The notes: generated from the letters alone by a model not told the origin. Shown: positions 35,001 through 46,676, counted from the stretch's first letter. The stretch is DNA of 64,000 bases from Axinella damicornis (GCA_963931865.1 OZ007509.1:571978-635977), one strand, 5' to 3'. Program-made: numbers and translations.

Positions 35001-38000
35001 TACTTGGAACCTGTGCGTTCTACCATCCATTGTGGCTTTGGGAGCTACTTGGAACCTGTGCGTTCTACCATCCATTGTGGCTTTGGGAGCTACTTGGAGA
35101 CACCAGTTGTCTGGACTTGGTTTTGCTGCATGCATGTCTATTTGGTTGATTGTATTGACCTCTGCGCTGGGATGTTTTTCAGTTGGGTTTTTTCCTCCCT
35201 CACTGTTTTTCCTTGCTGTCAAGGTTTTTTGGGGGTGTGTGGAGGTTTTTCCCCTGAGTGCACTGGCCCTGCACTCTAAATTAACTGTGCCCACCTTTAT
35301 TATTGCTGGCCCATCCCAATTTGTTTGATTTTGCATTGAAGTTTGCTGTTGTGTTGTGCTGTAGGTTTGGCGTCCTAGTACTGTCGTGTTGTACTGTGGT
35401 GTTGTGCTGTAGTGTTGTGCTGTAGTGGTGTTGTGCTGTAGTGGTGTTGTACTGTCGTGTTGTACTGTGGTGTTGTGCTGTAGTGTTGTGCTGTAGTGGT
35501 GTTGTGCTGTAGTGGTGTTGTACTGTGGTGTTGTACTGTGGTGTTGTACTGTGGTGTTGTGCTGTAGTGGTGTTGTACTGTGGTGTTGTACTGTGGTGTT
35601 GTGCTGTAGTGGTGTTGTACTGTGGTGTTGTACTGTGGTGTTGTACTGTGGTGCTGTACTACTGTGGTGTTGTACTGTGGTGTTGTGCTGTGGTGTTGTG
35701 CTGTAGTGGTGTTGTACTGTGGTGCTGTACTACTGTGGTGTTGTACTGTGGTGTTGTACTGTGGTGTTGTGCTGTAGTGGTGTTGTACTGTGGTGTTGTA
35801 CTGTGGTGTTGTGCTGTGGTGTTGTGCTGTAGTGGTGTTGTACTGTGGTGCTGTACTACTGTGGTGTTGTACTGTGGTGTTGTGCTGTGGTGTTGTGCTG
35901 TAGTGGTGTTGTACTGTGGTGCTGTACTACTGTGGTGTTGTACTGTGGTGCTGTACTACTGTGGTGTTGTACTGTGGTGTTGTACTGTAGTGGTGTTGTA
36001 CTGTGGTGTTGTGCTGTAGTGGTGTTGTACTGTGGTGTTGTGCTGTAGTGGTGTTGTACTGTGGTGTTGTGCTGTGGTGCTGTACTACTGTGGTGTTGTA
36101 CTGTGGTGTTGTACTGTGGTGTTGTACTGTAGTGGTGTTGTACTGTGGTGTTGTGCTGTAGTGGTGTTGTACTGTGGTGTTGTGCTGTAGTGGTGTTGTA
36201 CTGTGGTGTTGTGCTGTGGTGCTGTACTACTGTGGTGTTGTACTGTGGTGTTGTGCTGTGGTGCTGTACTACTGTGGTGTTGTACTGTAGTGGTGTTGTA
36301 CTGTGGTGTTGTGCTGTGGTGTTGTGCTGTAGTGGTGTTGTACTGTGGTGCTGTACTACTGTGGTGTTGTACTGTGGTGCTGTACTACTGTGGTGTTGTA
36401 CTGTGGTGTTGTACTGTGGTGTTGTGCTGTGGTGTTGTGCTGTAGTGGTGTTGTACTGTGGTGCTGTACTGTGGTGTTGTGCTGTAGTGGTGTTGTACTG
36501 TGGTGTTGTGCTGTGGTGCTGTACTACTGTGGTGTTGTACTGTGGTGTTGTACTGTAGTGGTGTTGTACTGTGGTGTTGTGCTGTAGTGGTGTTGTACTG
36601 TGGTGTTGTGCTGTAGTGGTGTTGTACTGTGGTGTTGTGCTGTGGTGCTGTACTACTGTGGTGTTGTACTGTGGTGTTGTGCTGTGGTGCTGTACTACTG
36701 TGGTGTTGTACTGTGGTGGTGTTGTACTGTGGTGGTGTTGTACTGTGGTGCTGTACTACTGTGGTGCTGTACTACTGTGGTGTTGTACTGTGGTGTTGTA
36801 CTGTGGTTTGTTGGGCACTTTCATGCTTTGCCGGCTCTCTCTGTTGCCTGGCCCCACCCATTGCGTCTATATGTTGATTTGACGCATGCGCCTCTAAGAT
36901 GAGAGCGGGTATTTCATATTTTCATAACTATTCATAACATTGCCTCCACCTCTTCAGTGGACAGACAACAGAGAGTAGACAGACAGACAAAACTGATTGC
37001 TTTACCCCGCTTCGCGCATACACGCGCAGGGTAATAATGTCATCAACACACAGTAGCTATGCGAACTTAATGCTGTAAAACATGCATAGCTAATATTATG
37101 ACAAACACTACTCGCATGGATGCTACTCAGTGTAGCACTTAGTGACAGTAGCTACTCCCAGTATCTACCACTCTGATGTAGTCACTCAGACTGAAAAGTG
37201 TGTCAGGCCGTGCTAGCTGAAGCAGCCTTCATGTTACACATGGCCTATAATTATCATATTATGCATGCTGTGCATCACAGTGCATGCGACTGGTCAGGTC
37301 GATGCAGACACAGAGCGCTCTCACTGTCTTTGTTGCCATGCGGTGCACCAATTGCAGTAGCCGATTCAAGAGGCAGGTCTGCCTTGCTGTGCATGGCCAT
37401 CAAAGGTGGACTGCTCATGATTCGGGTCTTCAACGTACTGAATCACTTCGTTGTTGACCATGCACTTGCGAATTCAATCATTTTTGCCATGATACAGGAA
37501 ACGTTCAGGAAGTGTGTATACAAGATGTACGAACATACAGACATAGCTACAGACAGACACAGCTCATGTACTACTCATCTATGTGGGGCTCACCAGGCTC
37601 ACCCCAATACATGCAGTACATGTGCATACACAAATTATGGACATACCATTTACCATGAGTAGCACTGTCTTTGCTACACTCTCTCTCCTTCCAACAGTAG
37701 CCACCACAGTGATGGTGTAGCGTGTGTTGCACTGGAGACCAGTGAGGATGGTCTCAGTTGCTGCTGGGTCCCTGAGCTGCAGGGAGGACTCACCACCTCC
37801 CTCAGGATGGTAGGTCACACGGGTGGTGTTGAAGCAGCTGGGAGCTGGACCTAAATTAGTCCACTGCCATGCTACCCTGACACCAGGGACATTCATGACC
37901 TGAACTGTGACCTCAGTGGGAGTGGGAGGGGCTGAAGGTGAAAAGATGCAAGCGATATTGTGGCTAAAAAGTGATGTACATTGTAAGTATACTATATACA

Positions 38001-38682
38001 ATACCTCTTGCTGGTAGTGAAACCACTGTGGTGACACTCCTTATACCAGTCCTACCACCCACAACAACAACACTGATGGTGTACTGTGTGTTGCACGGGA
38101 GGTTGGACAAGGTGGCACTGGTTGCTGTTGCATTGTCCACTGTGTACATCATCAGAGAGCCTCCCTCAGGTTGGTAGTCAACTCTAACACTGTCAAGACA
38201 CATGAGCAGACCCTGACGTGACCGTTCCCATGACACTCTGATACTTGTGTTGTCTGCAGTGGCTTCAGCTGTCACTCCGACTGGGGCTGGAATATCTGTG
38301 GTATACATGATTATTGCCATCAAGTTAAAAACGCATGCACATAGAACTTATATAGCTATATCTAAGTAGCTACAGGCAGTGATTTTACCTCCAACAAAAA
38401 ATTGTACAGTGTTGCTGTTCACTGTACAAAGTGAGGCTACTCCAGTAACCACCACTCTGATGTAGTAGGTTGTACCACACTGGAGACCAGTCTGAATGAC
38501 CTCAGTCTCTGATGTATTGGTAGTTGTGTAGGATCTCACTACACTCCCACTGCTACTAGTTCTGAACTCCACTGTGACACACCCAGGTGGTACTGTTGTG
38601 CTCCAGGTCACTCTAGCTCCAGGAGTTGGGCCATCCTCCCTCACAGCACTCACAGTAGGAAGACGCAGTGAAAAGTCAGCAG
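32055..38682 (-). CDS. FN3-domain single-pass receptor, second gene (exons 2-12)
   Basis: Minus-strand exons: 38389-38682, 38005-38295, 37647-37931, 34121-34411, 33764-34054, 33437-33706, 33085-33363, 32720-32995 (eight FN3-type domains, all phase 1 to 1), 32439-32559 (transmembrane: GVAIAAVLVLLAVVIVESAII), 32327-32359 (micro-exon) and 32055-32163 (tail CSAYGRIESGE, then THIYELPHAQ and stop). All junctions are GT..AG and the frame stays open. Domain motifs such as GLTPNTEYAFQVAA and SVYLTWVAP are typical FN3 strands. Exons 2-3 and 4-5 of the domain series are a duplicated pair. With the candidate signal exon at 52844-52901 the protein would be 865 aa. It is probably a cell-surface receptor; the ligand is unknown. 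A 2.6-kb Helentron-like element lies in the intron between 37647 and 34411. Confidence 0.85.
34916..35096. repeat. 45-bp tandem repeat (4 copies)
   Basis: Units CCTGTGCGTTCTACCATCCA followed by TTGTGGCTTTGGGAGCTACT repeat four times with almost no variation. The 45-bp period keeps all frames open, so the long frames here are artefacts. Confidence 0.9.
35362..36810. repeat. 1.45-kb GTT/GTG minisatellite
   Basis: About one hundred units of two related types, TACTGTGGTGTTG and TGCTGTAGTGGTGTTG, with higher-order blocks such as GCTGTACTACTGTGGTGT recur in changing order. The strand is strongly G/T-rich. Cysteine- and valine-rich frames across it are not genes. Confidence 0.95.
37034..37646. other. 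Receptor intron sequence, nothing recognised
   Basis: The open plus-strand frame at 37198-37662 begins at a non-ATG codon and overlaps a minus-strand receptor exon. I do not consider it a gene. Confidence 0.4.
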
Positions 38683-38976
38683 CTGCATGGATGGTGAATG
38701 TGGGGTTGCCATATAATATATGAATGTTACACTGAAACATGTGCAGTGAAAATTAAAAAACTCTATGCATGATGATAAATGCATGTAGTTGTCATAAAAA
38801 AAGATATCACTCAGCATATAATATCTTTGTAGTATTGTGAGTGCACACGTTAAGTTAACTCTTGCTCAGATTATAGCAGTGTAACTATTAAGTGAACTGA
38901 CATACACAACTGATACAACTGCTTATATACCAGACATGGAGAAGGAATATGATCAGTTCCAAGGGTGAGTGCCAAT

Positions 38977-39473
38977 AATCAGAGAACGCGGTAGCGTTCT
39001 CTATTTAGGGATGGCCAAGGAAATTTCGATTTTACCATACTGATGCACTAGAAGAGGGCCTGGTGACACTTGGCAAAATTCCCGTATGTGCACAGTCAGC
39101 ATAACTGCGTAATCGATTACATTCCTTACTTGGATGCATTCGAAATCACGCGGAAGGTAGCTGTTGGTGATGGCTAAGTAGAACGTCCTTGCCAAGGAGC
39201 GACCAGAGGTGAGTTTTGAAGGCTAGAACAGCGGTTTTATCAAACGGCTACACTTTTCACGGGGTAAAGAATGTAATTACTACGCAGTAATTGGAAATGG
39301 ACGAACGTGATTCGCCTACTCAAAATCAAGACTGCTGAGCTCAGCACATACGGGAATTTTGCCAAGTGTCACCAGGCCCACTTCCGCGTTTCGCGTGTGG
39401 GCCTGAGAACGAGGCTACTGATGCACCAGCAGGAAAACGGCCGAAGAAGCTACAACCCCCCAAACCAAGCATG
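38977..39473. repeat. Left part of a repeat unit split by later insertions
   Basis: It starts with a perfect hairpin (AGAGAACGCGGTAGCGTTCTCT) and runs parallel to 49386-49497 apart from one MITE. Its continuation is found at 51021-52690, beyond the Gypsy and Helentron-like elements. Confidence 0.8.
39049..39418. mobile_element. hAT-like MITE with 8-bp target duplication
   Basis: The direct repeat TGATGCAC flanks the element (39041-39048 and 39419-39426), and the unoccupied site is visible at about 49449 (CATACTGATGCACCAGCAGG). Inverted arms contain GGCCTGGTGACACTTGGCAA. The right end reads GAGAACGAGGCTAC, the same end signature as the 48595 MITE. Confidence 0.8.
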
Positions 39474-39664
39474 TGTAGCATTTGTGACTCTTGTATCGTT
39501 GTATTGTTGACTGAATGTCTAGCCCTAGTGGCACCATATGTATGATTATCGTATCCTAGTGACTTAGGAATGACATTGTGTCGTTATCTATATAATGTAA
39601 CTGCATTTCATACTGTGAGAGAGTCTTTGCTGCAAACCTATTCACTCTTGATAACTATGTAACA
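39474..39664 (+). repeat. 5' LTR of the Ty3/Gypsy element
   Basis: It begins TGTAGCATTTGTGAC and ends CTATGTAACA, so it has TG..CA ends. The last bases are confirmed by the displaced 3' LTR end at 51010-51020. It differs from the 3' LTR by a few substitutions and a 3-bp indel. Confidence 0.85.
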
Positions 39665-39665
39665 G

Positions 39666-39683
39666 TGGTGTCAGAAGTGGGAT
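39666..39683 (+). other. Primer-binding site
   Basis: TGGTGTCAGAAGTGGGAT directly after the 5' LTR is complementary to the 3' end of a leucine-type tRNA as I remember that sequence. Assignment to Leu is from memory and not checked. Confidence 0.6.
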
Positions 39684-39688
39684 CCGAA

Positions 39689-40535
39689 ATGGCCGAATCA
39701 CTGGATGTTCCATTGCCCGAGATTACTGCTGCGGAGTTTGAGCATTCCTGGACGCGGTTTGAACTGGTAGCCGCCGCCAAAAGTTGGCCAGCAGCGAAGC
39801 AGCTAGCAATTGTTCCGGCCCTACTGCGGGGGAAACTCCTGGACTACTATGTTGACCTTGATGATGCGAGCAAGAGTAGCGTCGCCACACTGAAGAATGC
39901 TCTCGCTAAGCCTGAGGGCAGGCCTGAAGAAAGACTCACTTGCAGCTGCCAAAATGTTTGTGGAGAGGAGTCAGGGAGCTCAGGAAAAAACTGCCGATTT
40001 TGCTGCCGAGCTGAAGAAACTCTTCAAACAAGCGTATCCCGACGAGAGCGTTACCTCCACAGTCCTTCTGCAGCGCTTTGTAACTGGGCTCCGACCGACT
40101 ATCAGCTGTCAACTCCTTCTCCAAGGGAGACCTGAGGACCTCGAGGGAGCTGTTAAAGCTGCCTCAGCTATCGAGTATGCGTTTGGTTTCTCCATTGACG
40201 GGAAAGAAACGGAGCGAGTGACGGGGAACGAAGTGAAGGCAGAGCCGATTAATGTCCTTCAACCGAAGGCAGATGCAAGGATTGATCAGCTTCAACACGC
40301 CTTGGAAAATATGACAAAGCGATTCGAGTCGCTAGAAAGCCAATTGCAGGACGAACGACGCCGGACACCATCATATCCACCACAGCCACGAAGACCTCGA
40401 AGACCTGGTGGGGGGCGCACACGGGACCAGAAATGTTTCATGTGTGGTGAGGAAGGTCACTTCAAGAGAGAGTGTCCTTTAAACTACAACATGCCAGCTC
40501 GTGCAGTGGGCGACAGCTGGCGGAGAAGGTACTAG
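39689..40535 (+). pseudogene. gag: Gypsy gag (frameshifted)
   Basis: The first frame starts at ATG 39689 (MAESLDVPLPEITAAEFEH) and the homologous reading passes to another frame near 39925. The C-terminal nucleocapsid has a CCHC zinc knuckle (CFMCGEEGHFKREC) preceded by a basic, proline-rich stretch. It would form the capsid that packages element RNA. The frame change in the middle indicates a broken gene. Confidence 0.85.
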
Positions 40536-40559
40536 CCCACCAACCTGTACAGGAAAAGG

Positions 40560-43500
40560 ATATGGTGCACTCTGTATTGCAAGTGGAAGGCTCTGTTGGC
40601 TCTAGCTGTGTAACATTTCTTCTAGACTCCGGGGCTGCGGTGTCTGTGATAGACCAAGCCATACTTCCGTAGGATATTCGACACCGGATTGATCCTTTCT
40701 CGGCGGAAACAATTGGGGCAAATGGAATGCCATTGGATGTTGTTGGACATGTACCTCAGGAGGTAACTCTTGGCGAGTTCCAGCAAAAGCAAGACTTTGT
40801 CGTCGTCAGGAACCTGTCAGTTGACTGCTTGCTGGGTGCAGACTTCCTGTTTCGCCATGGTGCTGTTGTTGATTGCACGTCACGACGACTCTCACTAGCT
40901 GGGACGGAAATTCCCATCATCAACCACTCGAGAATGTCTTCTGACCAGAGCAAACCTGTCACATGCATTGTGTGCCTTCCAAAGACAATTGAAGTGCCAG
41001 ACCGGACAGTGCAACTGATTCCAGGCAAGTTATCTGGCTCAATGGACCCTGGCGTCAGGGACGGTCTCGTGGAAGCTCTGGATTCCGGTGGAGTGCCAAA
41101 ACACCTCCTTGTCGCCCGCACCCTAAGTCAGGTCAGTCCTGACACTGAGGTCATTGTGCAAGTGGTGAACACTGGCCCTGAGGCATTGAAGCTCTACAAA
41201 GGCACTCGGATAGGGCAATTCACCTCACGGAAATACATTCTGCAGATTGGGGAATCTACACAATGTCCGTCTTCCCAGTGTGATGGTAGTGACCACATTG
41301 AATTGCCAGTGGAGGATATTGACATCAACAAATCGGACATCACCAATAAGCAACAGCAGGAATTACTGGCCCTCCTCAATGAGTACAAAGACATCTTTGT
41401 CTCGGAATCCGGTGCCCTAGGGAAGACTTCTCTAGTCAGACACAGTATTGTGACAGAAGGGATGCCAATCCGCCAGCCACTACGACGTGTGCCGGTGGCA
41501 ATGAAAGGGGTGATCCAGAGTGAGGTGCAGAGAATGCTTGATAGAGGAGTCATTCGGCCAAGCAATAGCCCGTGGTCTTCACCAGTCGTGCTGGTGAGAA
41601 AGCCCGATGGCTCATGGAGATTCAGTGTGGATTTCAGGAAACTGAACAGTGTCACACACAAGGATGCATACCCTCTTCCGCGGATTGATGAAACCCTCGA
41701 GTCCTTGGATGGTGCTGTCAACTTCACCAGACTGGACTTAGCATCCGGGTACTGGCAAGTTGAACTCCAGGAAATTGACAAAGAGAAAACAGCCTTTTCA
41801 ACTGCCAACGGGCACTACGAATTCAATGTTATGCCTTTTGGGCTGACAAATGCACCGGCAACGTTTCAAAGGCTAATGGAATGTGTCCTTGCTGGCTTGA
41901 CAATGGAAGAATGCCTAATCTACATTGATGACATCATTGTGTTTGGAGCTTCCTTTGAACAACACTTGGCGCGCCTTCGACGGGTGTTGCAGCAGATACG
42001 TGAAGCAGGTATGAAACTCAAACCTCGCAAATGTCATTTCCTGCAGAGAGAGGTGAAATACCTTGGACATGTTGTCTCCTCTTCAGGAATCCAGGCAGAC
42101 CCAGCCAAGCTCGAAGCAGTCACAACCTACCCTGTGCCTAGGGACGTAAAGGAACTTCGTACCTTCCTGGGGCTATCCAACTACTACAGGCGTTACATCA
42201 AGGGTTACTCCGAGACCGCAGAGCCCCTCCCTCCATCAACTGACCCAGAAAACAGCAAAAGGATTTCATTGGAATTTCCAGTGTCAGCAAGCCTTTGATG
42301 TTTTGAAAGCCCACCTTGTGAATCCACCAATTTTGGCCTACCCACAATTTGATGCATCATTCAAGTTACAAACGGATGCCTCAAATGTAGCCATTGGAGC
42401 TGTCCTCAGTCAGGAACAAGACGGAAGTGAGCGAGTGATTGCCTATTGGAGCCGCCAGCTGCAAAAGGCCGAAAGAAACTACTCTGTAATTGAACGGGAG
42501 GCATTAGCTGCAGTGGCAGCAATCCGGGAGTTCTACCCCTATCTCTATGGGTTCCACTTCAAGCTAGTGACTGACCACAACCCATTGGTGTCCCTCAAAG
42601 GTCTCAAAGACGTTGGTGGTCGCTTGACTCACTGGGCCCTGTTCCTCCAGCAATTTGATTTTGAGGTGGAACACAGACCAGGCCGAGAACATGGGAATGC
42701 TGATGCCTTATCCCGGAGACCTCTTCTGGGGGAGGATCTGGTAACAACCATTCAAGACGTTTGGATGCTTGGAGACATCAGCGAACTACGGGAAGCCCAG
42801 GCTGCTGATGTCAAGATCTCCAATACGATAAAGGCAATCAACCTCGGCAACCCACCCAACAGACGTATCTGTTTACGTGGTAACTTCTTCATTCAGAATG
42901 GAGTGCTGTGTCGCAAGTTCCGTGAATCAAGGGGTGCATCAGCAATCACACAAATTGTACTGCCATCTCCTTTAAGGAGCAAGGTTCTGTCTCATCTGCA
43001 CTCTGGACACTTGGGAGTAAAGAAGACTCGAGAGAAAGTCAAAGAGAGATTCTACTGGCCGAGCTATGTAGCCGATGTGGAATGCTTAGTTCGTGAATGC
43101 GAACAATGCCAAAGGAGGAATCCACCCAACCCTTTGCCACGAGCCCCATTTGAAACCATCAAAGCTAATCATCCATTTCAAATCGTCACTTGGGATATCA
43201 TGGGTCCACTGCCTACTTCAGAGACAGGATTTAAATATATCCTGGTCGTCACTGATGTGTTCACAAAGTGGGTGGAAGCATTTCCACTGAAGTCAACAGG
43301 TGCCGAAACCCTGGCCACTGTTTTTGTGGACCAAGTGGTCAGTCGCTTTGGTGTTCCAAGTCAGCTGCACAGTGACCAAGGTGCAAATTTCTGTAGTGCA
43401 ATCATCAATGCAATGTGCCGGCAGCTCGGAATCGAGCGTTCAAGAACTACGGCATATCACCCTCAGGGCAATGGGCAAGTGGAACGTTTTAATCGTACTT

Positions 43501-44314
43501 TGGAGAGCATGCTGGCAAAAGTGGTCAATGACAACCAAAAGGATTAGGACAAGCATCTCCCTCGAGCCCTCTTTGCCTATCGTACATCCCTACATGAAAT
43601 GACCAAGTTCACACCATTTTTCCTAAACTTTGGCCGCTCTCCTAACCTCCCTGTAGACATCATGCTGGGAAGAAAACCTCGGGAAGAGGATCCACAAGAT
43701 ATGCCACAGTATGTGCAGCAGTTGCAGCAGTCACTGCGGCATGCTTTTACCTTGGTCCGCCATTACCTTGACCTCAGTCACAGACGGTCAAAAGAGCGTC
43801 AGTATGGTGGGACTGCACATGCAGCGGAAGATCTACGAATTGGTGATCGAGTGTGGCTCTTTGTTCCAGCAGTGAAGACTGGAAGGACAAAGAAGTTGGC
43901 ATCCCTCTGGCAGGGTCCATACACTGTTATTGACAAGTTGAGCCCCGTATCCAGCTAATTGGCACCACAAAATCACTCGTGGTTCACCGAAACTGACTGA
44001 AGCTCTGTTATGGGAACCCAAACCCAAGGGTTCAACCTCCCAGGAAACGTTCGCAGCCCTCCACTATAGACCCAAATCACCCTGTACAGACTGCACATCA
44101 TCGACCACCGAATGCTAATGCAAACCGACCAATGCATATGACAGGTTCATCTCCAGGTGGTTATACCAGCTCCAGTGATATTCAGCCCGCCCAAGCAACA
44201 AGGGACTCTGCTGACTCTGGTGATATCCAGCCTACACAGGCAACAGGTGGTGTCCAAAGACCCTGGAGAAACCGCCGACCGCCAGACCGTTATGGTGAAC
44301 CAATTCCCCACTAA
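40560..44314 (+). pseudogene. pol: Gypsy pol: protease, RT, RNase H, integrase (several lesions)
   Basis: The protease motif FLLDSGAAVSVID is followed by an in-frame TAG at 40670-40672. RT keeps WSSPVVLVRKPDGSWRF, DLASGYWQV, MPFGLTNAPATFQ and the YIDD box (LIYIDDIIVFG). A 4-bp duplication near 42225 shifts the frame before RNase H (LQTDASNVAIGAVLSQ, VTDHNPL). Integrase has the HHCC finger (HLHSGHLG, CEQCQRRN), then TWDIMGPLP, LHSDQGANF and YHPQGNGQVERFNR. A TAG at 43545-43547 interrupts it, and the frame changes again near 43945. The order PR-RT-RH-IN is that of Ty3/Gypsy. Confidence 0.9.
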
Positions 44315-44338
44315 CAGCTTCAAAAAGAGGGGGAGTAG

Positions 44339-44521
44339 CGTAGCATTTGTGACTCTTGTATCGTTGTATTGTTGACTCTTGAATGTTTAGCCCTAGTGGC
44401 ACCATATGTATGATTATCGTATCCTAGTGACTTAGGAATGACATTGTGTCCTTATCTATATAATGTAACTGCATTTCATACTGTGAGAGAGTCTTTGCTG
44501 CAAACCTATTCACTCTTGATA
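44339..44521 (+). repeat. 3' LTR of the Gypsy element, cut by insertion
   Basis: It is almost identical to the 5' LTR up to CTCTTGATA, then breaks. The missing final 11 bp (ACTATGTAACA) are at 51010-51020. Confidence 0.9.
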
Positions 44522-45046
44522 ACTAGAGGTGCTCATGAGAGCACGTACCCCGTGCATTACTGTCAAGAGTTCTTGCTACTTCTCTCTTCTGTGTGGAGAC
44601 TCTGTTTGGCACTTTCGTTCGGCATCTTTGCGTAGCCTCTCTGTCTATCGATCTGTCTGACCTTGAAAGAAGGCGTTTTATTAGTTCTAAGCCTCATACT
44701 TCAGACATGATACGGTAGGCCACTGGTGGATCCAGGGGTACTTCGTTGAGTTCGGACGAACTACCCAGAATTATACCCACAAAATATCGTAGCCTACGTG
44801 TATCGGACCAGTGGCGGATCTAGGGGTGCGAGCGAACCCCCCTTTTGACCCTTGTTAACATAAACTACTTGTATTATTGTAGCTGTGGTTGGTAATACCT
44901 TGACCGTTCGCGGGCTGAAAGCCTGAAGGCAGACGTAGACATAGTCATGAGCTAGCTAGGTTTACGCTGCTACACAATTTTAATTTTACATCAATTATTT
45001 TGTTCTGTATAATACGTATAATTAGTATAGGTAATCACATGGGTTT

Positions 45047-45186
45047 CGAGTGCAATTTGGGAAATAATTGCACGAGCAACAGGCAAAGTAATTGCACGAG
45101 CGATAGCGAGTGCAATTTATGACTGTTGTGAGTGCAATTATTCCCAAATGGCACGAGAATACATGTGATTAAATACTAATCATGTA
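45047..45186. repeat. Palindromic GTGCAATT element, copy 1
   Basis: GAGTGCAATTTGGGAAATAA and its inverse form a hairpin whose centre repeats AATTGCACGAG. Related palindromes are at 46515-46676 and 47300-47400. Confidence 0.75.
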
Positions 45187-46514
45187 CTTCCAGGCATGGA
45201 GCAAGCGGCTTGAGCGATTAAAGCCACGCCCCAACCACAAAAGCGCTCGAAGCGCGAGCGAACTACACGCTACTAGTACCGCTTATCTTATTCGCTCAGA
45301 GTACTGACCTGTTCTTCAGTTGTGTAGTGAAGCGGAAGCGCGGTGTTGCAACTGACACCCCCAGGGTCCCAAAACCGTGCAGCAGCACAGCCTCGGAACC
45401 TGTGTGCGCATAACTGCCACGAACAGTACGGCTGCAGCGCTACTAGTGCCACCGTTTCTGTGACAACACTTTCGCCACGCCATCGTTCGGTTCTCACAGC
45501 GTTTCTTCAGCTCAGGTACAGAAAGCTTAAGGTGGCGGGCAAGTGATTTTGGAATTAATAATTATGTCATATAAAATAATATTATGTTGTAACCTGCAAG
45601 TCCTGCCATGGATGGAAACCAAATGTGGTAACCAAACACTTCATGGTAAGTGCTACTTATGTACCAAGCCAGGATGTTCTGGAGCAGCAAACAACGGAGA
45701 CAGCGAATTATTCAGTATTGATGGAATTAACAATTTTTCTGTACGTCTCAGTTTCATTGTACACAAGCTACTGCTGCTGTTCTTTCTCAGGATCAAGACA
45801 GGCCCAGTCTGGAGGGGGCTACGTTGAGTTTATGTAAGTACGCTTCCAAACTAGCCGGATACGGAGTTAACAGTGTTATCGCGAGGCCAATTTTCCTGTT
45901 TTGGTACATCTTGCAGGGGAGAAACCACGATGAGACGTTCGTTCGACGCCATATGACAACGTAGCCCCCTCGAGTAACCCGCAGTGGAAGAGCTGCCTGC
46001 GAAGAGCATTTTAGCTAAATACGTTCAGCTGATTTTTGAGACGTACAGAAAAAACAGTGCTGTATTTCACCGAGATTTGCAGCTGGCGTTGTCACGGTAC
46101 GAAGTACGTATAACGTAGCGCTCAACTAGACACGCTGTCAATGGATGCCCAACAGCCTTGGAAGAAGAAAGGTGGCACAGCATCTTGGATGGCTGCTGCT
46201 GGAGCGCTCGAGAGCGGTGATTCTGAACCACGCCTCCAATTATTGCGCGGTCACGCGTATCAATTGCTTGCCCGCCACCTTAAACGCGAGCGCTCACACA
46301 CACTGCACTGTACATCAACTGTTGCTAATGAAAACGCGTTAACGAGGCGTAGCCATGACGCGGACGCTCGTTGCTAGGGCGGAGCTTCACCTGATTGGTT
46401 AGCGCGCGCCGCGGCCGCTTCGTAACCGTGCAATTTCTGACAGCCCTCGGGCACAATAACCTGCACGCTTTTCTATGGGAGTAAATGTATGGCAACTATA
46501 ATAAGTATGTGATT
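45187..46514. other. Mosaic stretch without a convincing gene
   Basis: GC-rich open frames on both strands (45288-45546, 45543-45837 and 46141-46377) show no known motif and no consistent exon linkage. Possible splice sites exist near 45649 and 45800 but do not define a gene. Confidence 0.35.
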
Positions 46515-46676
46515 AGTATTATGTAATAGCATGATTTGGAGTGCAATTTGGGAATTAATTGCACGAGTAAGGTTTGTAATTTCACGAGGCGAAGCCGAGT
46601 GAAATTACTGACCTTACGAGTGCAATTAATTCCCAAAATTGCACTCCAAATCATGCTATCACATATTAATCATATA
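46515..46676. repeat. Palindromic GTGCAATT element, copy 2
   Basis: The arms AGCATGATTTGGAGTGCAAT and TTGGGAATTAATTGCACGAG return inverted, with a centre AATTTCACGAGGCGAAGCCG that is itself palindromic. Confidence 0.8.

Larger units (their letters stand above)
34709..36915. mobile_element. Possible inverted-end element inside the Helentron-like cargo
   Basis: GAAAATACGCTCTCATCG with ACGCATGCGC on the left and the inverse GCATGCGC with GATGAGAGCGGGTATTTC on the right form imperfect ends around the two minisatellites. The match is short and gapped. Confidence 0.4.
34441..37033 (-). mobile_element. Helentron-like element (2.6 kb) in a receptor intron
   Basis: In minus orientation the 5' end is TACCCTGCGCGTGTATGCGC, followed by a TGTCTGTCTGTC tract near 36960-37000. 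The 3' end is GCAGGATACGTG, a GTTC..GAAC hairpin and then GCTCTAGT at 34441. The plus-strand flanks (AAGTA and ATAATG) fit insertion between two A residues, that is TT on the element strand. The cargo is a second inverted-end element and large minisatellites. No Rep/helicase frame is seen. Confidence 0.65.
39474..44521 (+). mobile_element. Ty3/Gypsy LTR retrotransposon, degenerate; 3' end displaced to 51020
   Basis: Order: LTR, tRNA-type primer site, gag with zinc knuckle, protease, RT, RNase H, integrase, purine tract (AAAAAGAGGGGGAG near 44322) and LTR. The 4-bp duplication CATG flanks it at 39470-39473 and, after the Helentron-like insertion in the 3' LTR, at 51021-51024. At least four reading-frame breaks mean this copy cannot make its full protein set. 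Confidence 0.9.

Noticed and set aside
34734..35336. Overlapping 136- to 181-codon frames
   Set aside because: They come from a 45-bp tandem repeat inside a transposon within a receptor intron, begin at non-ATG codons or cross the repeat, and show no domain.
35512..36902. Many long Cys/Val/Leu-rich open frames
   Set aside because: All lie in the G/T minisatellite and exist in several frames at once, so they are low-complexity artefacts.
37198..37662. 154-codon plus-strand frame
   Set aside because: It has a non-ATG start, no motif, and overlaps a well-supported minus-strand FN3 exon.
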